Shown: positions 1-9,459, counted from the stretch's first letter. The stretch is DNA of 33,606 nt from Nitrospinota bacterium (GCA_028820795.1 JAPPHK010000131.1:1-33606); one strand, 5' to 3'. A program made the numbers and translations. The notes: generated by a model from the sequence alone, not told the origin.

Positions 1-213
1 CTTACCCGCCTCGGTACCCGGAGCAAAGCGGTCATAACGGGAGACATTACGCAAATTGATTTACCTGAAACTTCCGGGTGCGGGCTCATTCACGCTCAAG
101 ACGTCTTGGGAGGTTTAGAAGAAGTTTGTTTCGTCTATTTTAGTGAACGAGATGTGGTTCGCACGCACTTGGTGAGAAAAATTGTTTCTGCATACGAGGC
201 CCACAGTTTATAA
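1..213 (+). CDS. phoH: PhoH-like ATPase (YbeZ type), C-terminal end only
   Basis: Frame 1 is open from the window edge to a TAA at 211-213 and encodes the last 70 residues. It contains the C-terminal PhoH signature: [20 protein letters not shown], then a segment reading [11 protein letters not shown] and a closing VRKIVSAYE. PhoH/YbeZ proteins are cytoplasmic P-loop ATPases linked to RNA metabolism, and in many bacteria they are encoded just before a 7TM-HD gene and ybeY, exactly as here. The ATP-binding motifs lie upstream of the window, so only the family assignment can be made. About 100 bases with two short hairpins separate it from the next gene. Confidence 0.93.
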   Translation, partial: LTRLGTRSKAVITGDITQIDLPETSGCGLIHAQDVLGGLEEVCFVYFSERDVVRTHLVRKIVSAYEAHSL

Positions 214-237
214 GCGAGTTCTATAAAGAGCACTCGC
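214..237 (+). other. Intergenic hairpin after phoH
   Basis: GCGAGT (214-219) and ACTCGC (232-237) are exact inverted arms. The stem can extend inward through TCT/AGA with a two-base bulge. No T-run follows, so this is not a clear intrinsic terminator. A second small inverted pair, CCTTC/GAAGG, lies just before the ribosome-binding site of the next gene. The role is unknown; it could be an mRNA-stabilising or processing element. Confidence 0.35.
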
Positions 238-312
238 ATAGCCGAGGGCGTTCATAAATAGCCGATACGTCCACAATCCCTTCATAGCTGAAGGATTCTG
301 GAGGTTGATCGC

Positions 313-2799
313 GTGATCCATCGAACCGGCGTCGGAAAAACTGCCGGGAAACCTAAAAACATCTTTTTGCGTCTATTGTCGTCGGTGAGACGGTCGTTAG
401 CGGGATGTGTTTTGACATTTGCCAACACAAGGGCGTATCCGTGGATTCTGGGCGGAACGCTCGCCGTTGTGCTCTCGTTTCTTCTCACAACAGATTTATC
501 GGCTCCTCGTGTGTCTTTTGAGGTGGGTGATGTCGCGCCCAGAGACATTAAAACACCTCAAGATATGCGCGTTGTCGATCCCATTGCCACGAATGCGAAG
601 CGCCAGGCTGCCAGAGAAAAAGTCTTGCCACGTTACGATATCGATACCCAGCTTTCGCAGGTCGTCATCACCAGGTTGAATGGTGCTTTTGAATCCATTC
701 AACGGACGATAGACAAAGATCTCGAAAAGGTGAAAGCCCAGCAGTTGAGCATACGTTCCAAACAGAAGAGCAGGTCGCTTTTTTCCGAGTCGGAAGCTTA
801 CCAGGAATTGTATGCTACACCTGCCTTCATTAAGGCGGAAAGCGCATTTCATAAGCTGGTGGGTGGCATAGTTCCAAAGAAATTGTCGAATTGGTTGAGA
901 GATGAGAGATTTGCAAACTGGATACAGGAGGATATTGCCAAGCTGTTGAAGGTGGCATATTCGCACCAAATTGTGAGCGATAAGAGACTATACGCTTCCC
1001 ATGCGGCGAAGGGGATTACGGCGCGCGACATCAGGACAGGGAATCGTGTCTCCGTTAGTCCATCCATGAATCCTTTGGAACTCAGACAGGTCGACAAATT
1101 ACTCAAGCGCGAAACTCGTAAGATGTCTCCCAGAATTCCTCGGCGTGTTAGGGGTCTGCTAATCTCTCAAGTCTTGAAGATGGTTCAGCCGACGTTGACG
1201 TTCAACAACAGGGCGACGCTCGAGAGCCGAGAAAAGGCCGCGGCCGTCGTCCCTCCTGTATCCGAGGTTCTCAAGCAAGGTGAAATGATTGTTCGCGAGG
1301 GCGAGCGGTTAAGCGAGGGGCAAATTGTAAAACTCAAAAGTTTGGAGAAAATCTACCGGCAAAGTCATGTGCTTGGCAACTTCACTGGAACAGCTTTGGT
1401 GATTTTTATTTTGCTCATTCTGGCATGGATTTGTGTGCAGAAATACGACATGAGTTTTTTGTCATCACAAAAAAACGTAACGCTTTTCGTGATTCTGCTT
1501 TTGACCCAAGTCGTTTTGCTGAAAACGGGTATTCTCTTCTCCGAGGTGTTGCATGAAACTTTTCGGGGGATTCCGCTACACTCGTTTTACTACGTCATTC
1601 CATTTTGTTCCGCTTCTCTTCTCGCAGCCGTTTTGCAAGGGCGCTCATCGGCGGTGTTGATGGCGGTTTTTTCTGCCGTTCTCACCGGATTGATTTTGCC
1701 GAATCATATCAACTTCAGTCTCGTCGCCCTTGCTGGCGGCGTACTCGCGGCCATTCGGTGGAAAGAATATCGGCGTAGAACTTCCGTGCTCATCGTGGCC
1801 CTCATCCTGGGTTTGCTGGGTGCTGCTCTCGCTATGGGTTTCAATGTGCAGGAAGGTTTCAACGCCGCGGTAACGCAATGGACGGATGTTCCCATCGCCT
1901 TGCTCGGCGGCCTTTCGAACGTCATCATCGTGGCGGGGGCTATGCCCTTGCTCGAGTCGATTTTCAAACTTACAACTGATATGCGTCTTCTGGAATTAGC
2001 TGACCAGAATCATCCTCTTCTCAGAAAGATGGTCGTCAGCGCACCGGGCACTTATCACCACAGTCTTCTCGTGGGCAACTTGGCGGAAGAGGCTTCCGAA
2101 GCGATTGGCTCGAATCCGCTACTAACACGTGTGGGTGCTTACTTCCATGATATCGGCAAGATGATGAAACCGGAATATTTCATCGAAAACCAGGGCCGGG
2201 AAAACCGTCACGATAGACTCAAACCCAACATGAGCGCACTCATACTCATCAGCCATGTGAAAGAAGGAGTGGAGCTCGCCAGAAGCCATCAGCTACCCAA
2301 AGAAATTATCGATTTAATTCAGCAGCATCATGGCACCTCTTTGATTCGGTATTTTTATGAGAAAGCGAAGGAACAAAATGGGAATGATGTGACAGAAGAA
2401 TTTTTTCGATATCCGGGACCGAAACCTCAGACGAGAGAAGCGGGCATACTGATGTTGGCTGATATGGTAGAGGCATCGTCGCATTCTCTTTCAGATCATT
2501 CCCTTGGACGCCTCAGCGCACTGGTGGATAGAATCGTCCAAAGTGCTTTTGTCGAAGGGCAACTGGATAATTGTAGCCTTACTTTCAGAGATTTGAGCAA
2601 CATTCAGGAAGCTTTCATGCGCGTTTTGGTTGGCATACATCATCACCGGATTCATTATCCAGGGCAAGAAGACGCTCCCAAGAAAGGGGCCTCGAATGGA
2701 AGTCCTCATAAAAAACGAGCAAAAACTATTCGCACTGGATCGCAAAGCGTTGAAGCAACGTTTGGAGGTCATTCGGAGAGCCCTCCGGTCCGAAGATGA
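313..2799 (+). CDS. 7TM-HD family membrane phosphodiesterase (PgpH/YqfF type)
   Basis: This 828-residue protein has the 7TMR-HD layout. A cytoplasmic tail and one membrane helix (about residues 45-60) come first, then a large extracytoplasmic domain, a block of hydrophobic helices (about 355-550) and a cytoplasmic HD domain (about 575-765). HD-domain motifs are visible: GTYHHSLLVGNLAEEA, the HD pair H612-D613 in AYFHDIGKM, and a later QQHHGTS. The Listeria homologue PgpH hydrolyses the second messenger c-di-AMP, so the same activity is inferred here. The GTG start at 313 is preceded by GGAGG at a good distance. The 3' end overlaps ybeY by about 100 bases in another frame. The order phoH, 7TM-HD, ybeY is common. 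The glmM/cdaA region that often carries the c-di-AMP cyclase is not at its usual place near pdxJ. Confidence 0.92.
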   Translation: MIHRTGVGKTAGKPKNIFLRLLSSVRRSLAGCVLTFANTRAYPWILGGTLAVVLSFLLTTDLSAPRVSFEVGDVAPRDIKTPQDMRVVDPIATNAKRQAAREKVLPRYDIDTQLSQVVITRLNGAFESIQRTIDKDLEKVKAQQLSIRSKQKSRSLFSESEAYQELYATPAFIKAESAFHKLVGGIVPKKLSNWLRDERFANWIQEDIAKLLKVAYSHQIVSDKRLYASHAAKGITARDIRTGNRVSVSPSMNPLELRQVDKLLKRETRKMSPRIPRRVRGLLISQVLKMVQPTLTFNNRATLESREKAAAVVPPVSEVLKQGEMIVREGERLSEGQIVKLKSLEKIYRQSHVLGNFTGTALVIFILLILAWICVQKYDMSFLSSQKNVTLFVILLLTQVVLLKTGILFSEVLHETFRGIPLHSFYYVIPFCSASLLAAVLQGRSSAVLMAVFSAVLTGLILPNHINFSLVALAGGVLAAIRWKEYRRRTSVLIVALILGLLGAALAMGFNVQEGFNAAVTQWTDVPIALLGGLSNVIIVAGAMPLLESIFKLTTDMRLLELADQNHPLLRKMVVSAPGTYHHSLLVGNLAEEASEAIGSNPLLTRVGAYFHDIGKMMKPEYFIENQGRENRHDRLKPNMSALILISHVKEGVELARSHQLPKEIIDLIQQHHGTSLIRYFYEKAKEQNGNDVTEEFFRYPGPKPQTREAGILMLADMVEASSHSLSDHSLGRLSALVDRIVQSAFVEGQLDNCSLTFRDLSNIQEAFMRVLVGIHHHRIHYPGQEDAPKKGASNGSPHKKRAKTIRTGSQSVEATFGGHSESPPVRR

Positions 2800-3154
2800 C
2801 TGGCTCAGCATCGCTTTTATTCGAGACGATGAGATGCGAGCTTTAAATTCCCGATATCGGGGGGAAGATGAAACAACGGATGTGTTGTCTTTTCCGCCAA
2901 CTGATTTCTTTCCATCTGTTAGTGAACTAAAGGAAAGAAATGCATTTCTAGGTGAAGTTGTCATCTGTGTAGATGAGGTTCTTCGCCAAGCGGAGGCCGA
3001 GTCTGTTGACTGCGGAGTGTTGGCTGATCGTCTACTTGTGCATGGCTATTTGCATCTTAAAGGTTATGATCACTACACGGAGTCGGAATCAGCGAAAATG
3101 AGTGAGGAAGAAAAAAAATTGGCCTTTTTGTTTGATGGTGGATGGATATCGTGA
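2696..3154 (+). CDS. ybeY: Endoribonuclease YbeY (rRNA maturation)
   Basis: YbeY is a zinc-dependent endoribonuclease used in 16S rRNA 3'-end maturation and ribosome quality control. The metal-binding motif HGYLHLKGYDH with its three histidines is near the C-terminus. The upstream segment RYRGEDETTDVLSFP is also typical. I chose the ATG at 2696 (152 residues) because AAAGGGG precedes it and the protein then has normal family length. The longer frame back to 2630 would only add residues out of the overlapping 7TM-HD gene. The gene starts inside the 3' end of the 7TM-HD gene, which implies translational coupling. Confidence 0.95.
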   Translation: MEVLIKNEQKLFALDRKALKQRLEVIRRALRSEDDWLSIAFIRDDEMRALNSRYRGEDETTDVLSFPPTDFFPSVSELKERNAFLGEVVICVDEVLRQAEAESVDCGVLADRLLVHGYLHLKGYDHYTESESAKMSEEEKKLAFLFDGGWIS

Positions 3155-3204
3155 AACAAACCTGGGAATCCTTGAGCGGAATGTTTGTGGACTCCATGGC
3201 TTAG
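3151..3204 (+). other. Very short ORF overlapping the ybeY stop
   Basis: A GTG at 3151 overlaps the ybeY TGA as GTGA and opens a 17-codon frame (starting MKQTWESLSG) that ends at TAG 3202-3204. The overlap resembles translational coupling, but the peptide is too short to recognise. It could be a leader peptide, the stub of a lost gene after ybeY, or chance. The rest of 3205-3369 has no convincing gene, only the promoter described separately. Confidence 0.15.
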
Positions 3205-3230
3205 GAATTATCGTTCTTCTGTATTTTACT

Positions 3231-3259
3231 TTGTTCCTTGATGGCAGGAGGTTTATAAT
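3231..3259 (+). promoter_or_regulatory. Predicted housekeeping promoter upstream of lapA-mutS
   Basis: TTGTTC (3231-3236) and a perfect TATAAT (3254-3259) are separated by exactly 17 bases. The site lies in the only sizeable gap of this part of the window (3205-3369), so the lapA-like gene and mutS probably form a transcription unit separate from phoH-ybeY. The predicted start near 3266 would give a leader of about 100 bases. Confidence 0.6.
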
Positions 3260-3369
3260 CTTATACCCACTGTCGGTGATATGCGAGCAATTCCCAATAG
3301 TATAGAGACGACCTCTAATCAATTCCGCCCTTGATTTAAAATCTATAGCACGTTGGACTTGGTGGGGAC

Positions 3370-3768
3370 ATGGGTAGTCTTCGACTCATCATTGGCTTGA
3401 TTCTGGCATTGGCGATATCGAGCTTCGGTGTAGTCAACATGAAGCCGGTGACCGTTGCCTATTATCAGGGCAGCATCAACTTGCCTCTATTTTATATACT
3501 CTTGGCCGTGTTTGCATGCGGGTTCTTGGTAGCGTGGCTTGGCGGGGCGTTCGATAGGCTGAAGTTTAGGAGCCAGATTGGAAAATTAAAACGCGAAGTA
3601 AAGATGTTGGAAAACAATCTGAATGTAGAGCAGGAGAAAAGCGGCAAGTTGCTAGCAATGGAAAATCCACCAACTGAAGAATCTTCCACTTCAAGTAACG
3701 AATCCGCTTCACAAACGGATTCCAAATCTCAGATGACCCTCTCCCCCCGGAAATCGAAGGTGGAGTAG
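3370..3768 (+). CDS. LapA-domain (DUF1049) inner-membrane protein
   Basis: This 132-residue protein has two membrane helices (about residues 4-22 and 40-60). A short loop containing NMKPVTVAYYQGSINLPL joins them, a characteristic LapA/YciS pattern. A coiled-coil-like stretch (about 65-95) and a Ser/Thr/Glu-rich tail follow. In E. coli the homologue LapA works with LapB, which feeds LpxC to FtsH for degradation. That link matters here because lpxC and ftsH are both in this window, but no LapB is visible, so a shared role is only inference. The ATG at 3370 follows GGTGGGG. mutS starts two bases after the stop codon. Confidence 0.75.
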   Translation: MGSLRLIIGLILALAISSFGVVNMKPVTVAYYQGSINLPLFYILLAVFACGFLVAWLGGAFDRLKFRSQIGKLKREVKMLENNLNVEQEKSGKLLAMENPPTEESSTSSNESASQTDSKSQMTLSPRKSKVE

Positions 3769-3770
3769 GT

Positions 3771-6467
3771 ATGCCTCCCTCAAAAAGCACCCAGCAAACC
3801 AAGAAAGAAAAAAATACGTCGATTAAGAAGGGACGTGGTCCTTCTCCCGCGATGCGACAATACATGGAAATGAAAAGACGCTATCCGGACGCGATGCTGT
3901 TTTTTCAGTTGGGTGATTTTTTCGAAATGTTCTATGAAGACGCGAAACTCGGAGCGAAAATACTAGAGCTTACATTAACGTCGCGCCAAAGTGATGACAA
4001 GGGTCCCATTCCGATGTGCGGCGTGCCTTGTCATTCGGCATCCTCATATTGTGGGAAATTACTGGAAGCGGGTTATAAAGTCGCCATATGTGAGCAAGTG
4101 GAAGAAGCAGGAGCAAGCAGCGGAGTTGTCAGACGTGAAGTTACTCGCGTTCTCACCCCGGGAACCTCGATTGCTGATCTCGAGTTACTCGATAGCAAAG
4201 AATCTCAATACTTGGCTGGAATAACTGTATCGGAGAACAATGGAGTTCCGCTTTGGGGGATGGCGTGGCTCGATAGTTCGACCGGTGAGTTTTGTGCTAC
4301 TCAGGCAGAAGGCGATGCCGCTGAGACGCTTATTTGCAATCATTTGGAGAGGCTCATTCCTCGCGAACTCATCTATCCGGATGTATTTTCCCTCCCCGAT
4401 GGGTTGAAAAGTAAAATTGATGAACTAAATATTCATGTTGAAAAAAGACCGGCCTCCACATTTTACAACCCGCTTGATTTCACGAAGCTGGACGCCATAT
4501 TTCCAGATGAAACAAATGTTCGGACTAATCCAGCGGCAGCTGATTCCGCTGTTGGCATTTTTACGTACCTCAAAGAAAACCAGCCAGGTGATTTTCCCCA
4601 TCTAAAGCCTGTTATTTTCTCCCAACTCTCAGACACTATGATTCTTGATGCAGCCACGTTGCGAAATTTGGAACTCATCCGTTCGGCTGGGGATCGTGGG
4701 AAGAAGGGTACTTTGTTTGGTTTGTTGGACGAGACGCTGACAGGAATGGGAGGGCGTTTGCTGAAAAAATGGGTTCTTTCACCTTTAATTCACAAGATAG
4801 CTATCGATTATCGCGCTGAATCAGTAGAAGAACTCGTGAATGACTCCGAACTTCTGAGTACGCTTAAATCCGTCATTGAGCCAATACATGATATTGAGCG
4901 GCTTCTGGGTCGCGTGGGTTCTCAAAGTGCAAATGCTCGAGACTTGGCAGGGCTCGGCACATCAATAGCCATGTTGCCAGAGGTTTATCAGGCGATCAGA
5001 GGGATGGATGCAAAGTTGTTTCGCTGCGTCTTGTCGGGGTGGGATTCGCTCGAGGATGTAGCCTTGGAACTTAATAACGCGATTGTTGATGATCCACCCG
5101 TTTCAATTCGAGAAGGTGGAATTTTTCGCACAGATTATGACAAGGAACTCGCTCGATTGAGAAATGCGCAGCAAGAGAGCGATACGTGGCTTAAGAATTA
5201 TGAGAGCAATGAAAAAGAACGAACGGGGCTGCCCTTGAAAATCGGGTTCAATCGCATTTTTGGATATTATCTCGAAATACCAAAACGCTTTAGTGAACAG
5301 GCCCCAATGGAATATACGCGTAAGCAAACCTTGGTATCCGCAGAGAGGTATATCACTTCCGAGCTAAAGAAGATGGAAGATGACATACTAGGCGCGGAGG
5401 AAAAAGCTTATCATCTTGAGTTCATGCTTTTTGGACGCTTAAAAGCAAAAATAGCGAAACAAGCCAAGCGCATACTGGCTGCCGCCGAGAGAATAGCGAT
5501 TCTTGATGCTGTTTTGTCCTTAGCGCTCGTTGCTCGCAAATATGGGTACGTCAGACCGGAAATCATGGATTCCTCGAATCTTGAAATAATCGAGGGTAGG
5601 CATCCTGTCATGGAGGCGGAGAATCCTGGCCTTTCTTTCGTACCGAACGATTTGTCGATACATGACGAGCGCCGAATTCTCATCATTACAGGTCCTAATA
5701 TGGCCGGGAAATCCACCTATCTGCGTCAATCGGCGCTTATTATTCTAATGGCTCAAATCGGCAGCTTCGTACCTGCGAAGAGCGCGAAAATTGGTTTGGT
5801 GGATAGAGTGTTCACGCGCGTTGGCGCACATGACCGGCTTTTGGAGGGGCAAAGCACCTTCATGGTCGAGATGGTGGAGACGGCCACCATATTAAGAGAG
5901 TCGACACAGAGGAGTTTCATCGTGCTGGACGAGGTTGGGCGAGGCACGAGTACTTATGATGGAGTGAGTATCGCTTGGTCTGTAGTCGAGTATCTTCATA
6001 ATGAGGTTCGCCACAGGGCGAGGACCTTGTTCGCGACCCATTATCATGAGTTGGTCGAACTTTCTAAAGAGCTCTCGTGTGTGAAAAATCTAACGGTCGA
6101 AGTTCGAGAGTGGGGCGATGAAATCGTTTTCTTACGAAAAGTAAACGATGGCAGTTGCGATAGAAGTTACGGAATTCAAGTAGGCAGGTTGGCAGGACTT
6201 CCAGAAAAAGTTATTGACCGAGCTAAGACTTTGCTATCAAAGTTCGAAAGTACAGTGGCAATTTCCGGTTTCGACAGGGAAAAGTCTTGTTTGGAAAATC
6301 GCCTAGGAAATGGGCAACTGCCATTATTTTCTCGTACGGAATCGAAACTCGAAGAAGTGTTGAAAGGCCTTGATCCAGATTCCATGTCTCCACGGCAAGC
6401 CCTAGAAGCTTTATATGAACTCCAAAAGATCATGGGCAGCAGCGAGCAACAAGAAAAACGAATATAG
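3771..6467 (+). CDS. mutS: DNA mismatch repair ATPase MutS
   Basis: MutS recognises mispaired bases and small loops and starts mismatch repair. At 898 residues it has full MutS1 length. The mismatch-contacting Phe-X-Glu motif is present as GDFFEMFYED (F50-F51-E52) after a Lys-rich N-terminal tail of about 15-20 residues longer than the usual start. The ATPase domain has Walker A GPNMAGKST (641-649), the Walker B/signature region DEVGRGTSTYDG and ATHYHEL. The C-terminal region ends with the MSPRQALEALYELQ segment common to MutS1. The start follows the lapA-like gene by two bases with GGTGGAG upstream, so the two are probably cotranscribed. No mutL is in the window. Confidence 0.98.
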   Translation: MPPSKSTQQTKKEKNTSIKKGRGPSPAMRQYMEMKRRYPDAMLFFQLGDFFEMFYEDAKLGAKILELTLTSRQSDDKGPIPMCGVPCHSASSYCGKLLEAGYKVAICEQVEEAGASSGVVRREVTRVLTPGTSIADLELLDSKESQYLAGITVSENNGVPLWGMAWLDSSTGEFCATQAEGDAAETLICNHLERLIPRELIYPDVFSLPDGLKSKIDELNIHVEKRPASTFYNPLDFTKLDAIFPDETNVRTNPAAADSAVGIFTYLKENQPGDFPHLKPVIFSQLSDTMILDAATLRNLELIRSAGDRGKKGTLFGLLDETLTGMGGRLLKKWVLSPLIHKIAIDYRAESVEELVNDSELLSTLKSVIEPIHDIERLLGRVGSQSANARDLAGLGTSIAMLPEVYQAIRGMDAKLFRCVLSGWDSLEDVALELNNAIVDDPPVSIREGGIFRTDYDKELARLRNAQQESDTWLKNYESNEKERTGLPLKIGFNRIFGYYLEIPKRFSEQAPMEYTRKQTLVSAERYITSELKKMEDDILGAEEKAYHLEFMLFGRLKAKIAKQAKRILAAAERIAILDAVLSLALVARKYGYVRPEIMDSSNLEIIEGRHPVMEAENPGLSFVPNDLSIHDERRILIITGPNMAGKSTYLRQSALIILMAQIGSFVPAKSAKIGLVDRVFTRVGAHDRLLEGQSTFMVEMVETATILRESTQRSFIVLDEVGRGTSTYDGVSIAWSVVEYLHNEVRHRARTLFATHYHELVELSKELSCVKNLTVEVREWGDEIVFLRKVNDGSCDRSYGIQVGRLAGLPEKVIDRAKTLLSKFESTVAISGFDREKSCLENRLGNGQLPLFSRTESKLEEVLKGLDPDSMSPRQALEALYELQKIMGSSEQQEKRI

Positions 6468-6531
6468 TTCTCGGCTATATTATTTCAAACCTTTTGATGG
6501 TGCTTTAACAGCGGAGAGGCCAAACAAGTGA

Positions 6532-6560
6532 TTGAGGGCTTTTTTCTAATGCGGTAGCAT
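6532..6560 (+). promoter_or_regulatory. Weak candidate promoter before the DUF4390-ntrY-ntrX/lpxC group
   Basis: In the 118-base gap after mutS, TTGAGG (6532-6537) and TAGCAT (6555-6560) are spaced by 17 bases; each matches consensus at four of six positions. It is the best sigma-70-like pair I found in this gap. I saw no -24/-12 sigma-54 element here. Treat it as a candidate only. Confidence 0.3.
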
Positions 6561-6585
6561 AGAATATCAAGGCTGAGGGGAACAT

Positions 6586-7191
6586 ATGTTGCCTAACACC
6601 CGGAAAACATTTGTTCTTAGAAAATTTGCCATAGCTATTTGTTTGTTTTTCGTTCTAGTAGTGCCAGCGCTTTCCGCAACGGATGACCAAGATGGAATCC
6701 GAATAAAAGATATTATTGTTATTAACAAGAATGGGCAGTTGCTCGTTTTTGGTTCTCTTTTAGGTGCATTTTCGCCAAAACTTTTGGAAGCTATTCATAG
6801 CGGTGTAACTACGAAGTTCATCTTTGACGTAAGTCTCATACGCTCTCGCAAGCTAATTTATGATTTGGAAGTTTCCTCTCGGCAATTACATCATCAAGTG
6901 AAATATAGCGCCTTGAAAAGAACATATATTTTTCATCTTACTGACGGTGCGAAAGAAATCGAGAGTAAAGTAACAAGAAGCCAAGGTGAAATGACAGACT
7001 GGATGCGCGAGTTGAATGGCGCACCCATTAGCTCAGGTAAGGTCTTGTCCCCCAATAGTCGATATTATGTCAAAATCAGGGCGCGGTTGAATCATGTGGA
7101 CTTTGTGTTCCCCTTTAATTATTTACTCGCTTTTTGGGGAAAGAAGTCTGATTGGAGCTATTCTCGGATGTTTAGTTCCGAAGGAATGTGA
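6586..7191 (+). CDS. DUF4390 family exported protein
   Basis: This 201-residue protein begins with a clear signal sequence: basic start, hydrophobic stretch at about residues 12-28, and an ALSA cleavage-like site. A beta-rich domain follows, with no catalytic motif that I recognise. The order and content match DUF4390 proteins, which are typically encoded directly upstream of an NtrY-like sensor kinase in Desulfobacterota-like genomes. Its role is not known to me. An extracytoplasmic partner or modulator of the neighbouring kinase is a reasonable inference. The ATG at 6586 follows GAGGGG, and the ntrY start lies three bases after the stop. Confidence 0.7.
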   Translation: MLPNTRKTFVLRKFAIAICLFFVLVVPALSATDDQDGIRIKDIIVINKNGQLLVFGSLLGAFSPKLLEAIHSGVTTKFIFDVSLIRSRKLIYDLEVSSRQLHHQVKYSALKRTYIFHLTDGAKEIESKVTRSQGEMTDWMRELNGAPISSGKVLSPNSRYYVKIRARLNHVDFVFPFNYLLAFWGKKSDWSYSRMFSSEGM

Positions 7192-7194
7192 ATT

Positions 7195-9459
7195 GTGAAT
7201 CAAAAGCAAATGAAAAATCAGGAAATCTCATCACGTCGACGAAGAACACTTTTGCGGTCCTTCATCGCTTTGATAATCATTGCGACTCTTTCGTTTACAG
7301 CTTGGATTTACTTCAAAGAGCTTGAGCCGGGAGTCCCTCTTCTGAACAATGTTGTCGTATTTGCACTTGTGAATCTGAGTATAATTCTGCTCATGGTGGT
7401 TATTCTCTTGGTAGCAAAGAACCTTGTGCGTCTTTACTACGAAGGGAGAACGGGCGCCGGTCGTTCACGCTTACAATTAAAGCTCGTTTTGGCTTTTGTC
7501 GGGTTTACACTCATCCCTGTAGTGGCTCTTTTTGTGGTGGCCAGCGGTTTGATTAACCAAAGTTTTAACGCCTTGTTTAACATGAATGTGGAGCGCGCGC
7601 TCAAGGGGTCGTTCGACGTGGCTCAAACGTATTATAACGAGGTGGAGCGGAACGCGCTATTCAGTGCAAGTCGACTTGCGCATATGTTGGAGAAGTCGCA
7701 TCCCGATGCATTGGAAAAGCCTGGAGCAATCGAAAAAATACTGAAGTCCGAGAGAAAGAGCTTAGGAGTTGATTTTATACAACTCTATAATAGAGAGCGA
7801 CAGGAGATCGTATCGGTCAGGCGTCCGGGGCTGGGGCGAGCTGCGTTCTTCTCACCTCTGGTGGGATACGTAGATCAAGTGATTGATGGGGAATCGCGCT
7901 CAAGTATTGAGAATTGGGAAAAAGGTGATGTTATCTATGGCGTGGCACCTCTGAAAATTCAGAATAAAGTGGTAGGATTTATCGTTGTTTCCAAATATGT
8001 GTCTGATAGGCTCGTGGAGAAAATCAGAGGCATATCGGATTCTTTCGTGAATTATAAAGAATTGGAACTCTCTAAGGATCCTATTAAAGCTAACTACATT
8101 ATCACCTTTTTAGTAGTTACCTTGCTCATTCTTTTTGCCGCCATATGGTTTGGTTTCTACCTCGCTCGCGGGATCACGGTTCCAATCGAAAAATTAGCGG
8201 ACGCTACAAGGGCGGTGTCTGAAGGTGATCTTGAACATCGCGTGGATGCGCAAGCAGATGGCGAAGTGGGAATTTTGGTCAATGCGTTTAATAGCATGAC
8301 GGAAGAATTGCTGGCTAGCAAGAAGAAAATTGAAGAGTCTTCTGAATTCCTACGTCGTTCCAACTTGGAAATCGACAGAAGACGCAGATATATGGAAGCG
8401 ATGCTGGAGAATATTGGTGCGGGTGTAATATCTATCAATCGCCGAGGGCGTGTTACTATCCTTAACAAAGCGGCTGGTGAGTTACTGAGCATTCAACCCC
8501 AGAATGCTGTGGGACGAATGTTTAGCGAAGTATTCGAGAGCGCGCACCTCGAACCTGTTCGTCAGTTAATGCGCTCGATGCGGGACCGAGAGCACCAAAG
8601 TGCTTCGGAACAAGTGGAAGTCATGATTGATGGTCGCGTATTGACGTTACGCGCGAGCTTGACTCTACTCAAAAGCGCGGATGGTGGCTGGCTCGGTGCA
8701 GTTATTGTGTTCGATGATATGACGGCATTGATACGGGCTCAAAAAGTGGCCGCATGGCAGGAAGTTGCTCGTGGCATCGCACATGAAATCAAAAATCCAC
8801 TTACGCCGATACAACTATCCGCTCAGAGAATGAGAAGAAAATTTGAAAGTGAAGCCTATGATTTTGCAGAAGTATTTGAATCTTGCACCGATACCATTAT
8901 CAATCAGGTGACAAGCCTAATTGAAATGGTGAATGAATTCAGCCGTTTTGCGCGAATGCCAGAGCCGAGATTAAGGCTGTGTGGGTTTATTCCCCTGCTT
9001 GAGGATGTTGCGAATTTGTATCGTGACAGGAAAGGGAATGTGAAATTTACCATGCAAATCAATACCGGGGGTGCAGTTGTCATGGCGGACCCCGAACAAT
9101 TACAACGCGTTTTCATCAATCTGCTCGAAAACGCTTTCGAATCCCACGATGTCGAGGGTGCGATAGATTTGCAAGCATGGAGTGATATGGACAGAAACTT
9201 GATAGTTGTTGAAGTTGCTGATCAGGGCCAAGGTATATCGGAAGATATAAAAGGACATATATTCTCGCCTTACTTTTCTACCAAAGACCGAGGTTCTGGT
9301 TTAGGTTTGGCCATTTGTCACCGCATTGTGGCAGATCATAATGGAACGATAAGCGTGCGGGATAATCATCCAGCGGGTTCCGTTTTCCGTGTGACATTGC
9401 CGCTTGCGCATGCTTTAGACATCACATCTGAAAGGAAAAGGACAGCTTCCATTGGATAA
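7195..9459 (+). CDS. NtrY-like membrane sensor histidine kinase
   Basis: This is a 754-residue sensor kinase. Membrane helices lie near residues 20-38, 50-75 and 95-120, followed by an extracytoplasmic segment and another helix near 300-320. A HAMP domain (about 320-375), a PAS domain (about 395-510) and the kinase core follow. The phosphoacceptor is H530 in GIAHEIKNPLTPIQ. The ATPase part has the N box (NLLENAFES), G1 (DQGQGI) and G2 (GSGLGLAI) motifs. It is expected to phosphorylate the receiver domain encoded next. GTG at 7195 is three bases after the DUF4390 stop, and the 3' end overlaps the next gene by 8 bases, so the three genes are probably cotranscribed and coupled. Ligand unknown; NtrY-type kinases respond to nitrogen, redox or envelope cues in different bacteria. 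Confidence 0.88.
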   Translation: MNQKQMKNQEISSRRRRTLLRSFIALIIIATLSFTAWIYFKELEPGVPLLNNVVVFALVNLSIILLMVVILLVAKNLVRLYYEGRTGAGRSRLQLKLVLAFVGFTLIPVVALFVVASGLINQSFNALFNMNVERALKGSFDVAQTYYNEVERNALFSASRLAHMLEKSHPDALEKPGAIEKILKSERKSLGVDFIQLYNRERQEIVSVRRPGLGRAAFFSPLVGYVDQVIDGESRSSIENWEKGDVIYGVAPLKIQNKVVGFIVVSKYVSDRLVEKIRGISDSFVNYKELELSKDPIKANYIITFLVVTLLILFAAIWFGFYLARGITVPIEKLADATRAVSEGDLEHRVDAQADGEVGILVNAFNSMTEELLASKKKIEESSEFLRRSNLEIDRRRRYMEAMLENIGAGVISINRRGRVTILNKAAGELLSIQPQNAVGRMFSEVFESAHLEPVRQLMRSMRDREHQSASEQVEVMIDGRVLTLRASLTLLKSADGGWLGAVIVFDDMTALIRAQKVAAWQEVARGIAHEIKNPLTPIQLSAQRMRRKFESEAYDFAEVFESCTDTIINQVTSLIEMVNEFSRFARMPEPRLRLCGFIPLLEDVANLYRDRKGNVKFTMQINTGGAVVMADPEQLQRVFINLLENAFESHDVEGAIDLQAWSDMDRNLIVVEVADQGQGISEDIKGHIFSPYFSTKDRGSGLGLAICHRIVADHNGTISVRDNHPAGSVFRVTLPLAHALDITSERKRTASIG

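Noticed and set aside
214-312. Intrinsic terminator after phoH
   Set aside because: The hairpin 214-237 is real but is followed by mixed sequence with no T-run.
2491-2964. Long minus-strand open frames over real genes (for example 2491-2964, 15466-16071, 20724-21272)
   Set aside because: They lie opposite strongly conserved plus-strand genes, show no recognisable domains, and have no ribosome-binding sites in context; they are shadows of codon bias.
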